From Desertimonas sp963772825 (GTDB taxonomy: Bacteria; Actinomycetota; Acidimicrobiia; Acidimicrobiales; Ilumatobacteraceae): DNA of 64,000 bases. The notes beneath the pieces are model-generated. The model made no database searches. It saw only the letters and a list, made by a program, of their open reading frames with translations, and was not told the DNA's origin. Below, piece by piece: positions 8,779 through 17,224 of this stretch (position 1 is its first letter; every line of letters begins with the position of its first letter). The DNA lies in NCBI GenBank assembly GCA_963772825.1, contig CAVYYX010000014.1, forward strand, positions 186,001-250,000. Reading direction: 5' to 3'. The position numbers and the translations under genes are program-made.

Positions 8779-9540
8779 TCAGTCGCTGGCGCCGGAGAGC
8801 TTGATGTGCCTGAGGCGCCAGTTGGCGATCGCCAGCGAGACGGCGGTCACGATGGCGAGTCGGATGACGGCGTCCCAACCCTGGGGGATGCCGTTGCGCA
8901 CGAGGCGTGAAGGAGGGTCGTCGAGCAGGCCGACGAAGGTCGCCCGCGATTCCCACGTCGGCGAGATCTGAGCGATGCCGGTCAGCGCGGCACCGAGCAG
9001 TCGCTCGACGAGGAACACGATGGCCAACGACCAGACCGCGGTGCGTTGCGTGATGCATCCGATGGCGATGAACAGGGCGACGTAGGTGACGCTGCCGACG
9101 GCCGCGGCGACGAACGCCGGGCCGGCGCTGGATGACGAGCCGGCGATCACCGCGGCGACGGCGCTCGCCGGGGCGATCGTGACGAGGGCCACCAAGGCCC
9201 CGCCGAGCCAGCGGCCGAGCACGATCTGCCAGGTCGGTGCGGGCGACAGCCAGGTGAAGTGGAACGTGCCGCCGCGCACCTCTGCGCCGAGCACCGCATC
9301 GCCGATGATCAGGGCGGCGATCGGCATCATCAGCGAGAGGATCCCCTCGGCGGCGACGTTGGCAAAGGCGACGTCACGCGTGTCGTCGACGGCGCGGGCC
9401 AACAGCCCGAACAACAGGGCGCCGGCGCAGGGCATCAGGACGGCCGCCCACCGCTTCGGGGGGATGCACGACCGCAGCGTGTACAGGAAGATGGCCACGA
9501 ACCGCGACCGACGCCGCCCCACCATCACCTCCACCGTCAC
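8779..9540 (-). CDS. ABC-2 exporter permease
   Basis: The 253-residue membrane protein has about six helices (for example WAAVLMPCAGALLFGLLA, SLMMPIAALIIGD and ALVALVTIAPASAVAAVIAG), and the motif GGTFHFTWLSPAPTWQIVLGRW matches ABC-2 permeases. Its GTG start overlaps the stop of the cognate ATPase gene (GTGA). It is the last gene of a four-gene run of two tandem ATPase/permease pairs. It ends 10 bp from the convergent HxlR gene. Confidence 0.85.
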   Translation of the reverse strand: MTVEVMVGRRRSRFVAIFLYTLRSCIPPKRWAAVLMPCAGALLFGLLARAVDDTRDVAFANVAAEGILSLMMPIAALIIGDAVLGAEVRGGTFHFTWLSPAPTWQIVLGRWLGGALVALVTIAPASAVAAVIAGSSSSAGPAFVAAAVGSVTYVALFIAIGCITQRTAVWSLAIVFLVERLLGAALTGIAQISPTWESRATFVGLLDDPPSRLVRNGIPQGWDAVIRLAIVTAVSLAIANWRLRHIKLSGASD

Positions 9541-10517
9541 CTGACGAGCTCCCGGAACAGGCTCTCCAGCGAGTCGTCGAGGGCGCGCACCTCGAGCAGC
9601 CGAATCGACGAGTCGCGCGCCAGGCCGGGCAGGGCGGTAGCCAGCTCGCGCGCCTGACCGGTTTGCACGACCAGTCCGCCGCGAGCAACGTCGAACGTCA
9701 CCCCGGCGACGGATTCGAGGGCGACCAACAAGGCGGCGAGGCTGCGGCCGTCGTCTGCGCGCACGAACACGTGCCGCGGGCGATCGTCCATCGCGTCGCG
9801 GATGGCGTGATGTCCCCCGGCGGCGGCCAGGCGCCCATGGATCAGCACGATCACCCGCTGGGCCAGCCGCTCGACCTCGTTGAGCACGTGCGAGCTGACG
9901 ATGACGGTGCGACCCTCGGCACCGAGGCGCTTGAAGAGGGCGATGAGGTGAACCCGTTGCACCGGGTCGGCGCCGTTCAACGGCTCGTCGAGCACGAGCA
10001 CTCGCGGGTCCGACACGAGGGCCGCGGCGATCTTGCAGCGCTGGCGCATCCCCTTGCTGAAGGCGTCCACCCGACGGTCCGCCACGTCGAGCAGGTCGAC
10101 GGTTCGCAATGCCTCATCGGGCGCGTTGCGTGCTCGCACACCGTGAAGGTCGGCGACGTACTCGACGAAGCGTCGGGCGCTGAGCCCCGGCGGCACGGCT
10201 TCGTCCTCGGGCACCAGGGCCATCGTGTCGTGAACCCGCCGGTCACGTCGCGGGTCGCGTCCGTCGACGCGTACGTTGCCCTGGTTGACGCCGACGAGGC
10301 CGGTGATCGCGCGCATCAGCGTCGTCTTGCCAGCCCCGTTCGGACCGAGCAGACCCGTGACCCCGGGACCGAACGAGCAGCTCAGCTCCGAGAGGGCGAC
10401 CTTCGGTCCGAACCACACCGAGACGTCGGCGACCGCAACGGTGGCATCCGCGGCGAAGGCCGGATCGTTGGCGAGTCGGATCGCAGCACTCGGATCGGGT
10501 GGCGCGAAACTGCTCAT
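9537..10517 (-). CDS. ABC exporter ATP-binding protein
   Basis: The 326-residue ATPase has Walker A GPNGAGKTT near residue 60, signature SKGMRQRC, Walker B VLVLDEP followed by LNGADP in place of the usual TxGLD, and the H-loop SSHVL. The ATG at 10517 is the best start. Residues read further upstream come from a dispersed repeat (10518-10583) whose edge GGGGAACGCA places a Shine-Dalgarno-like GGGGAA just before this ATG. It pairs with the permease overlapping its stop and follows a second exporter pair upstream. Confidence 0.9.
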   Translation of the reverse strand: MSSFAPPDPSAAIRLANDPAFAADATVAVADVSVWFGPKVALSELSCSFGPGVTGLLGPNGAGKTTLMRAITGLVGVNQGNVRVDGRDPRRDRRVHDTMALVPEDEAVPPGLSARRFVEYVADLHGVRARNAPDEALRTVDLLDVADRRVDAFSKGMRQRCKIAAALVSDPRVLVLDEPLNGADPVQRVHLIALFKRLGAEGRTVIVSSHVLNEVERLAQRVIVLIHGRLAAAGGHHAIRDAMDDRPRHVFVRADDGRSLAALLVALESVAGVTFDVARGGLVVQTGQARELATALPGLARDSSIRLLEVRALDDSLESLFRELVR

Positions 10518-10583
10518 TGCGTTCCCCGGCCACGCAGGCCGTTGGCGGCCGCTCCTCGGCTGGCGCCTCGTCGCTCGCACCGG
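10518..10583 (-). repeat. Dispersed GGCC-hairpin repeat, copy A
   Basis: This is one of three roughly 65-bp copies (others at 18903-18970 and 30521-30589). The shared core on the plus strand is CCCGGCCACGCAGGCCG, which contains a CGGCC-ACGCA-GGCCG stem-loop, followed by a CGCTGGCGC-like stretch and an end resembling TCGCATCGG (here TCGCACCGG). On the minus strand this copy ends in GGGGAACGCA directly against the ATG of the ABC ATPase gene, so it appears to supply that gene's ribosome binding site. Confidence 0.75.
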
Positions 10584-10605
10584 CGGAGGTATCTCACTCG
10601 TCTAC

Positions 10606-11514
10606 TCACCGCTCAACCCATCGGTAACGCTGGAGCAGCACCCCGATGCCGACGAGCACGACGGCGGCGTAGGTCGCCACGGCCAGCAGCCCGCCATTGG
10701 TGACGCCACCGAGCGGGGAGCCTCGGTCGACCTCGCCGAGGAACACGAGGTCGCGCAGGTACAGCGGAAGAGCGAACAGGTTCAGGAGGGCGGCGGGCGA
10801 TCCGCCCTCGAACTCGAAGTCCTCGCCGACGATGATCCCCGAGGCGATCGACGTGACGAGGAACAGCCCGATGATCGCTGACCCGGCGACGATCCGCCGG
10901 TCCGTCAGCGAGGCGATCGCCACGCCGACGACGGCGAAATAGAGGGCGAGGAGGAACACCGAGACCGGGACCTTCCAGAGGATGTCGAGGTGATCGGTGA
11001 GGTAGTCGAGGGCGCTGTCGCTGACGAGCATGTTGCCGACGAACAACACGACCTGGGGAATGAACGAGAAGGCGAACAGGATCGCCCCGATCGCCCCGAC
11101 CTTGGCCATCGCGTAGTCGACGCCGGTCATCGGCCTCGCGAACATCAGCGGGAGCACGTGTTGGCGCCGGTCGGGACACATCACATCGGGGGCGACGATG
11201 GCGACGAACAACAGGAGCGCCGACGAGACCCCGACGTAATCGCGATAGGTGATGATCTCGACGCGGTCGAAGAGCGGTTCATCGCGGGTGACGTAGCCGA
11301 TGCCGACGTTGACGATCGCCGGGATCGTCACGACGCCGAGGAGGATGAACGGGGCGACCTTCTGGCGCCACGATCGGCGGATCCCCAAGGAGCGCCGCAC
11401 CGACGCCTTGAACAGCGCGTAGGTCGCCGCCCCGCGCCGCCCCCGCTCACCTTCGTAGGGCCGGTAGCCGCGGTCGTACACCGCACCGTGGTGGCTCGGA
11501 TCAGTAGTGGTCAT
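10606..11514 (-). CDS. ABC exporter permease
   Basis: The 302-residue protein opens with VYDRGYRPYEGERGRRG, a conserved cytoplasmic motif of a family of actinobacterial ABC-2 permeases, followed by six or seven membrane segments. Its start overlaps the upstream ATPase stop (ATGA). The MFARPMTGVDYAMAKVGAI region corresponds to the ABC-2 coupling segment. It forms an exporter with the 11511-12425 ATPase; no substrate can be assigned. Confidence 0.88.
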   Translation of the reverse strand: MTTTDPSHHGAVYDRGYRPYEGERGRRGAATYALFKASVRRSLGIRRSWRQKVAPFILLGVVTIPAIVNVGIGYVTRDEPLFDRVEIITYRDYVGVSSALLLFVAIVAPDVMCPDRRQHVLPLMFARPMTGVDYAMAKVGAIGAILFAFSFIPQVVLFVGNMLVSDSALDYLTDHLDILWKVPVSVFLLALYFAVVGVAIASLTDRRIVAGSAIIGLFLVTSIASGIIVGEDFEFEGGSPAALLNLFALPLYLRDLVFLGEVDRGSPLGGVTNGGLLAVATYAAVVLVGIGVLLQRYRWVER

Positions 11515-12425
11515 GAATTGCTCCCGGCCCGGCGCAGGAAGACCTCGTCGAGCGTCGTCAATCGCGTCGACAGTCGGTACAGCGGGAGGCCCAGCTCGGC
11601 GACCACGTCGCGCACCGCGTCGAGATCGGCATCACCGTCGATCGTGACCTCGACGAGACCCTCCTCGGCGACCGCCGGGAGCGACCGGACGGCGAGCGCC
11701 GCGACGAGCTCGTCGGTCCGCGGCCCGACATCGACGGTGAGCACCCCGCTGCGCTCGAGCAACGAGTCGGTGGCGCCCGAAACGACGAGGCGCCCGGCGT
11801 CGATCATCACGACGTGGTCGCAGACCTGCTGCACGTCGTCGAGCAGGTGGGTGGCCATCAACACGGAGATGCCGAACGTCCCGAGCCTGGCGACGAGGGC
11901 AAGCATCTCCTCCCGGCCGAGTGGATCGAGCCCCGCCGTCGGCTCATCGAGGAGCACCAACTCCGGATCACCGACGAGCGCCTGGGCGAGCTTGGTGCGC
12001 TGGCGCATCCCGGTGGAGAACCCCTTGATCGGCCGGAACCGCGCTTCATCGAGCCCGACGAGATCGAGGATGTCGGAGGCCCGTTGGCGGGCCGCTCGCG
12101 CCGGCAGTCCGCTCAACTCTCCGAACGTCGACACGACGTCGGCCGCCGTCTGATCGAGGGGCAAGCAGTCGTGCTCCGGCATGTAGCCGAGCCGCGCCCG
12201 GACCCCGATCGGGTCGTCGGCGACGTCGATGCCGCACACCTCGATGCGCCCTGCAGTCGGATGGGCGAGGCCGAGCAGCAACCGGAACGTCGTCGTCTTG
12301 CCGGCGCCGTTCGCTCCGACGAGACCGATCCTCCCCCGCGGCAGGTCGACCGAGAGGTCATCGAGGGCGATGACGCCCGGGTAGCGCTTGGACACGCCGT
12401 CGATGCGGAGGAGGGGGGCTTCCAC
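11511..12425 (-). CDS. ABC exporter ATP-binding protein
   Basis: The 304-residue ATPase shows Walker A GANGAGKTT near residue 38, signature STGMRQRTKLAQAL, Walker B LVLLDEPTAGLDP and the H-loop MATHLLDD. It is the first gene of the four-gene exporter run and starts 108 bp from the divergent dinB gene, so its promoter must lie in 12426-12520, partly shared with the SOS-controlled region. The two ATPases of this run are only distantly similar, so the cluster looks like two different exporters or one heteromeric complex rather than a recent duplication. Confidence 0.9.
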   Translation of the reverse strand: MEAPLLRIDGVSKRYPGVIALDDLSVDLPRGRIGLVGANGAGKTTTFRLLLGLAHPTAGRIEVCGIDVADDPIGVRARLGYMPEHDCLPLDQTAADVVSTFGELSGLPARAARQRASDILDLVGLDEARFRPIKGFSTGMRQRTKLAQALVGDPELVLLDEPTAGLDPLGREEMLALVARLGTFGISVLMATHLLDDVQQVCDHVVMIDAGRLVVSGATDSLLERSGVLTVDVGPRTDELVAALAVRSLPAVAEEGLVEVTIDGDADLDAVRDVVAELGLPLYRLSTRLTTLDEVFLRRAGSNS

Positions 12426-12497
12426 GACCCGTTGAGTTTGTCAGACGGTCCGGTCGCTGTGCCTCCGCCGCACGTCGGATTCGCGAAGAGACCTGCG

Positions 12498-12533
12498 TTG
12501 ACCCCGGCGGTCGCGTCTGCGAACATTTGTTCG
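12498..12533 (+). promoter_or_regulatory. SOS box and probable leaderless promoter of dinB
   Basis: CGAACATTTGTTCG at 12520-12533 is a perfect match to the actinobacterial LexA box CGAAC-N4-GTTCG. TTGACC at 12498-12503, a 17-bp spacer and GAACAT at 12521-12526 form a -35/-10 pair whose start point would fall at the GTG at 12533. The LexA box therefore covers the -10 and the start site, and the dinB mRNA is predicted to be leaderless and LexA-repressed. Confidence 0.8.
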
Positions 12534-13717
12534 TGAAGGGCGAGGCGACGATCCTCCATGCCGACCTCGACGCGTTCTTCGCCGCCGTCGAGCAGCGAGA
12601 CGACCCGAACCTGCGTGGACGCCCCGTGATCGTCGGGATCGGCGTCGTCATGTGCGCCAGCTACGAGGCCCGGGCCCGCGGCGTGCGCGGGGCGATGGGT
12701 GGCGGCGAGGCGCGCCGCCTGTGCCCGGACGCCGTGTTCGTCACGCCCCGCCTGTCCGCGTACACCGAGGCCAGCCGGGCGGTGTTCGAGGTCTTCGACG
12801 ACACGACCCCGTTCGTCGAGGGGATCTCGGTCGACGAGGCGTTCCTCGATGTCGGCGGCCTGCGCCGGATCGCCGGCACGCCGGAGGAGATCGCCAGGGG
12901 CCTCCGTCGGGAGGTCCGTGAGCGCGTCGGCCTGCCGATCAGCGTCGGGGTCGCGCGCACGAAGTTCCTCGCCAAGGTCGCCAGCGCCGTGTCCAAGCCG
13001 GACGGCCTGCTCGTCGTGCCGCCCGACGACGAGCTCGGGTTCCTTCACCCCCTGCCGATCGAGCGGGTCTGGGGCATCGGCGCCAAGACGGCGGCGAAGC
13101 TACACGCCCGCGGGATCCACCAAGTCGGCGACATCGCCGCCCTCCCCGAGGACGCGGTGGTGGCGATCCTCGGGCGGGCGTCCGGCCATCACATCCACGC
13201 CCTCTCCCACAATCGCGACGCCCGACCGGTGCGCGGCGGCCGGCGACGACGCTCGATCGGTTCGCAGCGCGCCCTGGGGCGGTCGCCGCGCACGGCGCCA
13301 GCCCTCGACGCCGTGCTCGTCGGGCTCGTCGATCGGGTGACGCGACGGCTGCGCAGCGCTCGGCGAGTCGGGCGCACGGTGATGCTGCGCCTGCGCTTCG
13401 ACGACTTCACGAGGTCGACGCGGTCGCACACGCTCGACCACGCCACCGCCGATACGGCGACGATCCTGACGATCGCCAGAGGGCTGCTGGCCGCGTCGAT
13501 GCCGCGGATTGGGCGCGACGGAGTCACGCTCGTCGGGCTGACGATCGCCAACCTCGCCGACGACAGCGTCGTGCAGCTGGCGCTGCCGTTCCACCACCGC
13601 GGTCCCGTCGACGGCGTGCTCGACGACGTCAAGGACAGGTTCGGGTCGACCTCGATCACCCGGGCGGTGCTGTTGGGCCGCAACGACGATTTCGAGATGC
13701 CCCGCCTCCCCGACTGA
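12533..13717 (+). CDS. dinB: DNA polymerase IV
   Basis: This 394-residue Y-family polymerase opens with ILHADLDAFFAAVEQRDDP, holding the first catalytic Asp, and carries SVDEAFLDV with the second acidic pair (residues about 100-108). The region GVARTKFLAKVASAVSKPDG and the GIGAKTAAKLHARGI helix-hairpin-helix follow, then a little-finger domain from about residue 230. It performs error-prone translesion synthesis at stalled forks. GTG at 12533 was chosen because the predicted transcription start coincides with it; a TTG two codons upstream lies inside the LexA box. No beta-clamp motif was confidently placed, although VQLALPF near the end resembles one. Confidence 0.94.
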   Translation: MKGEATILHADLDAFFAAVEQRDDPNLRGRPVIVGIGVVMCASYEARARGVRGAMGGGEARRLCPDAVFVTPRLSAYTEASRAVFEVFDDTTPFVEGISVDEAFLDVGGLRRIAGTPEEIARGLRREVRERVGLPISVGVARTKFLAKVASAVSKPDGLLVVPPDDELGFLHPLPIERVWGIGAKTAAKLHARGIHQVGDIAALPEDAVVAILGRASGHHIHALSHNRDARPVRGGRRRRSIGSQRALGRSPRTAPALDAVLVGLVDRVTRRLRSARRVGRTVMLRLRFDDFTRSTRSHTLDHATADTATILTIARGLLAASMPRIGRDGVTLVGLTIANLADDSVVQLALPFHHRGPVDGVLDDVKDRFGSTSITRAVLLGRNDDFEMPRLPD

Positions 13718-13822
13718 TCGGCGGCCGTGCTGTTCATCGGGACGACATCTCGGACGGTGTCCGGTTGCGGCGCGTTGCTGCGATCATCCCGGCCACACAT
13801 CGAGATCCGGGAGAACCCACCG

Positions 13823-14683
13823 ATGGCCGACCGCACCGCAGCGGACACACTCACCGATGACGAGAACGACCAGCTGGCGCGGGCGAACGCCTCCGGCCGC
13901 ACGCCGGTCGTCTTCGTCCACGGTCTGTGGCTGCTCGCCGGCAGTTGGGACCGTTGGATCGGTCATTTCGAGGACGCCGGATACGGCGCCGTCGCCCCGA
14001 GCTGGCCGAACGACCCCCCGACGGTCGCCGCGGCGCGGGACGACCCCGCCGCGCTCGCCGGCACGTCGGTCGGCGATGTCGCCGACCACCTCGAGCAGTT
14101 CGTCCGCCGGCTCGCCCGCAAGCCGGCCTTGATCGGGCACAGCTTCGGTGGGGTGCTCACCCAGATCGTCGCCGGTCGGGGCCTGGCGGCAGCTTCGGTG
14201 GCGATCGATCCGGCGCCGCATCGCGGCGTGCTGCCGCTGCCGTTCTCGTCGCTGCGGGCGGCCTTTCCCGTGCTGCGCAATCCGCTCAACCGAGGGCGGG
14301 CGGTGGGCTTGTCGTACGACCAGTTCCGCTATGCGTTCGGCAACGCCGTCGACGAGGCGGAGTCCCGTCGCCTGCACGAGGAGTTCAGCGTCGCCGCCCC
14401 CGGCAAACCGCTGTTCCAAGCGGCGGCGGCCAACTTCAACCCACGGTCGGAGCTCAAGGTCGACACGAAGAACCCGGCTCGTGGCCCGATGCTGATCATC
14501 TCCGGCGAGCTCGACCACACCGTGCCACGGGCCATCTCCAGGGCGACGTTCCAACGGCAACGGCGCAACCCGGGCGTCACCGAGTTGGCCGAGATCGCCG
14601 GTCGTGGCCACTCCCTGACGATCGACAGCGGGTGGCGGGAGGTCGCCGATACGGCGCTGGCGTTCGTGCGTCGGTTCACCTGA
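13823..14683 (+). CDS. Alpha/beta-hydrolase
   Basis: The 286-residue protein has the oxyanion-strand motif VVFVHGLWLLAGSWDRW (residues about 33-49), the nucleophile elbow GHSFGG near residue 110, an acidic residue in ISGELDHTVP near 230 and a catalytic His in GRGHSLTID near 263. This completes a Ser-Asp-His triad. ATG at 13823 has a GGGAGAA element 8 bp upstream. It is followed after 99 bp by the IclR gene and could be functionally linked to aromatic catabolism, but it is not the enol-lactonase, which is encoded at 24040. The substrate is unknown. Confidence 0.85.
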   Translation: MADRTAADTLTDDENDQLARANASGRTPVVFVHGLWLLAGSWDRWIGHFEDAGYGAVAPSWPNDPPTVAAARDDPAALAGTSVGDVADHLEQFVRRLARKPALIGHSFGGVLTQIVAGRGLAAASVAIDPAPHRGVLPLPFSSLRAAFPVLRNPLNRGRAVGLSYDQFRYAFGNAVDEAESRRLHEEFSVAAPGKPLFQAAAANFNPRSELKVDTKNPARGPMLIISGELDHTVPRAISRATFQRQRRNPGVTELAEIAGRGHSLTIDSGWREVADTALAFVRRFT

Positions 14684-14719
14684 CGATCCGGCGGCAGCTG
14701 CACGATCAGCCCGAACCCG

Positions 14720-14736
14720 GGCGCTCTGCGTACTAT
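14720..14736 (+). promoter_or_regulatory. IclR-regulon candidate operator (autoregulatory copy)
   Basis: The 11-bp word CGCTCTGCGTA (14722-14732) is repeated exactly at 17204-17214 before pcaI. Here it reads GCGCTCTGCGTA directly followed by CTAT, so TACTAT could serve as a -10. Its presence before both the regulator gene and a pathway operon makes it the best candidate for the regulator's binding site. Confidence 0.5.
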
Positions 14737-14782
14737 CGTTCGTATCTCGCACGACAAGGCCAGTGACGGGAGGAACGGCGTC

Positions 14783-15565
14783 GTGACCGAGCACCGCGGC
14801 AACGACTTCGTGCAGTCACTCGAGCGCGGTCTGGCGGTGATCCGGGCCTTCGACGGCGAGAACCCGCGGCTCACGCTCAGCGACGTCAGCCGGCGCACCG
14901 GCCTGACTCGCGCCGCAGCGCGACGCTTTCTCCTCACCCTGGTCGAGCTCGGCTACGTGCACCACGACGGCCGTCAGTTCTCGTTGCGCCCGAGCGTGCT
15001 CGACCTCGGGTTCGCCTATCTGTCGTCGATGGCTCTGCCCGAGGTTGCGATGCCGCACATGGAGACGCTCGTCGCCACGGTCCAGGAGTCGTCGTCGATG
15101 TCCGTGCTCGACGGCGAGAGCATCGTGTACGTCGCCCGCGTTCCGACGCGGCACCGGATCATGACCGTCAGCATCGCCGTCGGCACCCGGTTCCCGGCCT
15201 ACGCCACGTCGATGGGTCGCGTGCTGCTCGCCGGCCTCAGCCCGGCGGACCTCGACAAGCTGGTCGCCGACCTCGATCTGCAGTCGTACACCGAGGCGAC
15301 GGTGCACGACATCGACGAGTTGCGGGGGATCCTCGACGTCACACGTCAACGTGGCTACGCCGTCGTCGACCAGGAGCTCGAGTCCGGCCTGCGCTCGGCC
15401 GCCGCGCCGGTGCGCGACGACACCGGTTCGGTGATCGCCGCCGTCAACGTCTCGGTGCACGCCACTCGGGCGACGATCGAGGAGATCGAGGAGCGCATCG
15501 TGCCCCCGCTGCTCGACGCCGTTGCCAAGATCAACGCGGACGTCAGCTCGCTGGGCACCCGATGA
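14783..15565 (+). CDS. IclR-family regulator, PcaR/PobR type
   Basis: The 260-residue protein reads FVQSLERGLAVIRAFDGENPRLTLSDVSRRTGLTRAAARRFLLTL at residues about 9-53, the winged-helix HTH typical of the PcaR/PcaU/PobR branch. An IclR effector domain follows (residues about 75-250), with VLDGESIVYVARVPT and YATSMGRVLLAG. A GGGAGG element precedes the GTG at 14783. It lies next to and presumably activates the 4-hydroxybenzoate/protocatechuate genes in response to a pathway intermediate, by analogy with characterised family members. A shared operator-like word supports this. Confidence 0.9.
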   Translation: MTEHRGNDFVQSLERGLAVIRAFDGENPRLTLSDVSRRTGLTRAAARRFLLTLVELGYVHHDGRQFSLRPSVLDLGFAYLSSMALPEVAMPHMETLVATVQESSSMSVLDGESIVYVARVPTRHRIMTVSIAVGTRFPAYATSMGRVLLAGLSPADLDKLVADLDLQSYTEATVHDIDELRGILDVTRQRGYAVVDQELESGLRSAAAPVRDDTGSVIAAVNVSVHATRATIEEIEERIVPPLLDAVAKINADVSSLGTR

Positions 15566-15621
15566 GTCCGGCGGCGCCGGAAGGTCTGACCTAGCGGCAC
15601 CAACGGACTGAAAGGAGCGCC

Positions 15622-15900
15622 ATGAGCGTCGTCAACAAGCAGTTCACCGCCACGTTGGAGAAGAGTCCGAGCGAGGGCGGCTGGACGTATGTCGTGATGC
15701 CCGGATCGGCCGAGTTCTTCGGCACCCGTGGTCTCGTGAAGATCAGCGGCACGGTCGACGGGCATCCGTTCCGCAGCTCGTTCATGGCCCTCGGCGACGG
15801 GCGCCACAAGCTGCCGATCAAGGCGGATCTGCGCAAGGCGATCGCCAAGCAGGCCGGCGACGACGTCACGGTGGTGGTCGCCGAACGCCTCGACGACTGA
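15622..15900 (+). CDS. DUF1905 domain protein
   Basis: The 92-residue protein (KQFTATLEKSPSEGGWTYVVMPGSAEFFGTRGLVKISGTVDGHPFRSSFM onward) is a stand-alone DUF1905 module, a small beta-barrel often fused to YdeI-type OmdA domains. AAAGGAG six bases before the ATG makes the start secure. It ends just before a strong hairpin that separates it from the convergent thiolase gene. Its biochemical role is not known. Confidence 0.88.
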   Translation: MSVVNKQFTATLEKSPSEGGWTYVVMPGSAEFFGTRGLVKISGTVDGHPFRSSFMALGDGRHKLPIKADLRKAIAKQAGDDVTVVVAERLDD

Positions 15901-15913
15901 CCTCGCGTTCCGG

Positions 15914-15949
15914 GGCCAATTGTGAGCAAGATCCTGCTCACAAGTGGCC
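15914..15949. terminator. Bidirectional hairpin between convergent genes
   Basis: GGCCA-a-TTGTGAGCA and TGCTCACAA-g-TGGCC form arms of 15 nt with a single mismatch around a 6-nt loop. The element sits 13 bp after the DUF1905 stop and 19 bp after the pcaF stop on the other strand, the right place for a shared bidirectional terminator. It has no T-tract, like the other palindromes in this window. Confidence 0.65.
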
Positions 15950-15968
15950 GCGGAGATTCGACCGCGGG

Positions 15969-17165
15969 CTACACGGCTTCGAAGAGGGTGGCGATGCCCT
16001 GGCCGACGCCGATGCACATCGTCGCCGCCCCCTTGCTGCCGGGGCCGATGGCGTGCAGCTGATGGACCAGCGTCGTGGCGATGCGTGCTCCCGAGCAGCC
16101 GAGCGGGTGACCGAGGGCGATCGCGCCACCGCGTGGGTTGGTGCGGTCGGGGTCCAGTCCCAGCTCGGCGACGACGGCGAGGGCTTGGGCAGCGAATGCC
16201 TCGTTGAGCTCGACGACGGCGAGCTCGTCGAGCTTCCAGCCGGCGCGGTCGAGGGCGGACCTCATCGCCGGCGCCGGGCCGATCCCCATCCGCCGCGGCT
16301 CGACGCCGGCCGCCGCCCAGGCGACGACGCGGGCGAGCGGTTCGAGGCCGAGTCGCTCGCAGCCGCGATCGCTGGCCAGCAGCACGGCGGCCGCGCCATC
16401 GTTCAGCGGGCTCGAGTTGCCGGCGGTCACCGACCCGTCGGCGGCGAACACCGGGCGCAGGGCGGCGAGCCGCTCGATGCTCGTGTCGGACCGCGGCCCC
16501 TCGTCGGCGACGACATCGCGGTCGCCGTCGCGGACGGGGATCAGTTCGGCGTCGAACGCTCCGGCAGCTTGGGCGGCGAGCGCCTTCTCGTGACTAGCCA
16601 CGGCGAAGCGATCCTGGTGCTCACGACTGATCTCGTACTCGGCGGCGAGCACCTCGGCCGTCATCCCGAGGCTGATCGTGTGCTCCGTGGGCATCTGCGG
16701 GTTGACGAGTCGCCAGCCGAGGGCCGTGTCGACAAGTTCTTGCGTCCGCGGCAAGCGGTCCGTCGCCCGCGGCAGCACGAACGGCGCTCGGCTCATCGCC
16801 TCGACGCCGCCGGCCACAGCGACGTCGCCGAACCCGAGGGCCAGGTCGGCGGCGGCGCGGTTGAGGGCGTCGAGACCCGACCCGCACAGTCGATTGACCG
16901 TCGCCCCGGGGATCGACACCGGCAGGCCGGCGAGGAGCACGGCCATCCGGGCGACGTTGCGGTTGTCCTCGCCCGCCTGGTTAGCGGCTCCCCACACGAC
17001 ATCGGAGATCTCTGCCGGGTCGAGGGTGTCGTTGCGGGCGAGCAACGCACGCAGCACGGTGGCGGCGAGATCGTCGGGGCGGAGGTTGCTGAGCGCGCCG
17101 CGGTGGCGGCCGATCGGTGTCCTGCAGCAGTCGACGACGAACGTGTCGCGCCAGCTTCGATCCAT
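15969..17165 (-). CDS. pcaF: Beta-ketoadipyl-CoA thiolase
   Basis: The 398-residue thiolase has the acyl-enzyme Cys in NRLCGSGLDALNRAA (near residue 90), GGVEAMSRAPFV, the general-base His in NPRGGAIALGHPLGCSGAR (near 355) and the second Cys in MCIGVGQG (near 386). Family and context point to cleavage of beta-ketoadipyl-CoA into succinyl-CoA and acetyl-CoA, the last step of the pathway. It is divergent from pcaIJ, which makes its substrate. A generic acetyl-CoA acetyltransferase remains possible from the protein alone. Confidence 0.9.
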   Translation of the reverse strand: MDRSWRDTFVVDCCRTPIGRHRGALSNLRPDDLAATVLRALLARNDTLDPAEISDVVWGAANQAGEDNRNVARMAVLLAGLPVSIPGATVNRLCGSGLDALNRAAADLALGFGDVAVAGGVEAMSRAPFVLPRATDRLPRTQELVDTALGWRLVNPQMPTEHTISLGMTAEVLAAEYEISREHQDRFAVASHEKALAAQAAGAFDAELIPVRDGDRDVVADEGPRSDTSIERLAALRPVFAADGSVTAGNSSPLNDGAAAVLLASDRGCERLGLEPLARVVAWAAAGVEPRRMGIGPAPAMRSALDRAGWKLDELAVVELNEAFAAQALAVVAELGLDPDRTNPRGGAIALGHPLGCSGARIATTLVHQLHAIGPGSKGAATMCIGVGQGIATLFEAV

Positions 17166-17187
17166 CGCTTGCCTCCCGCGTGTTCAC

Positions 17188-17224
17188 TTGACGCACACTC
17201 GTACGCTCTGCGTATCCTATTCCG
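17188..17224 (+). promoter_or_regulatory. pcaIJ promoter with IclR-type operator
   Basis: TTGACG at 17188-17193 and TATCCT at 17213-17218 (19-bp spacer) would start transcription at or next to the GTG at 17224, giving a leaderless mRNA. Between them lies the 13-bp palindrome TACGCTCTGCGTA (17202-17214), whose 11 bp are repeated exactly before the IclR gene. The 58-bp gap to pcaF on the other strand means both directions may be controlled from here. Confidence 0.55.

Noticed and set aside
12426..12532. A second SOS-controlled promoter for the divergent ABC exporter
   Set aside because: No -10/-35 pair for the minus strand overlaps the LexA box, so shared SOS control is not supported.
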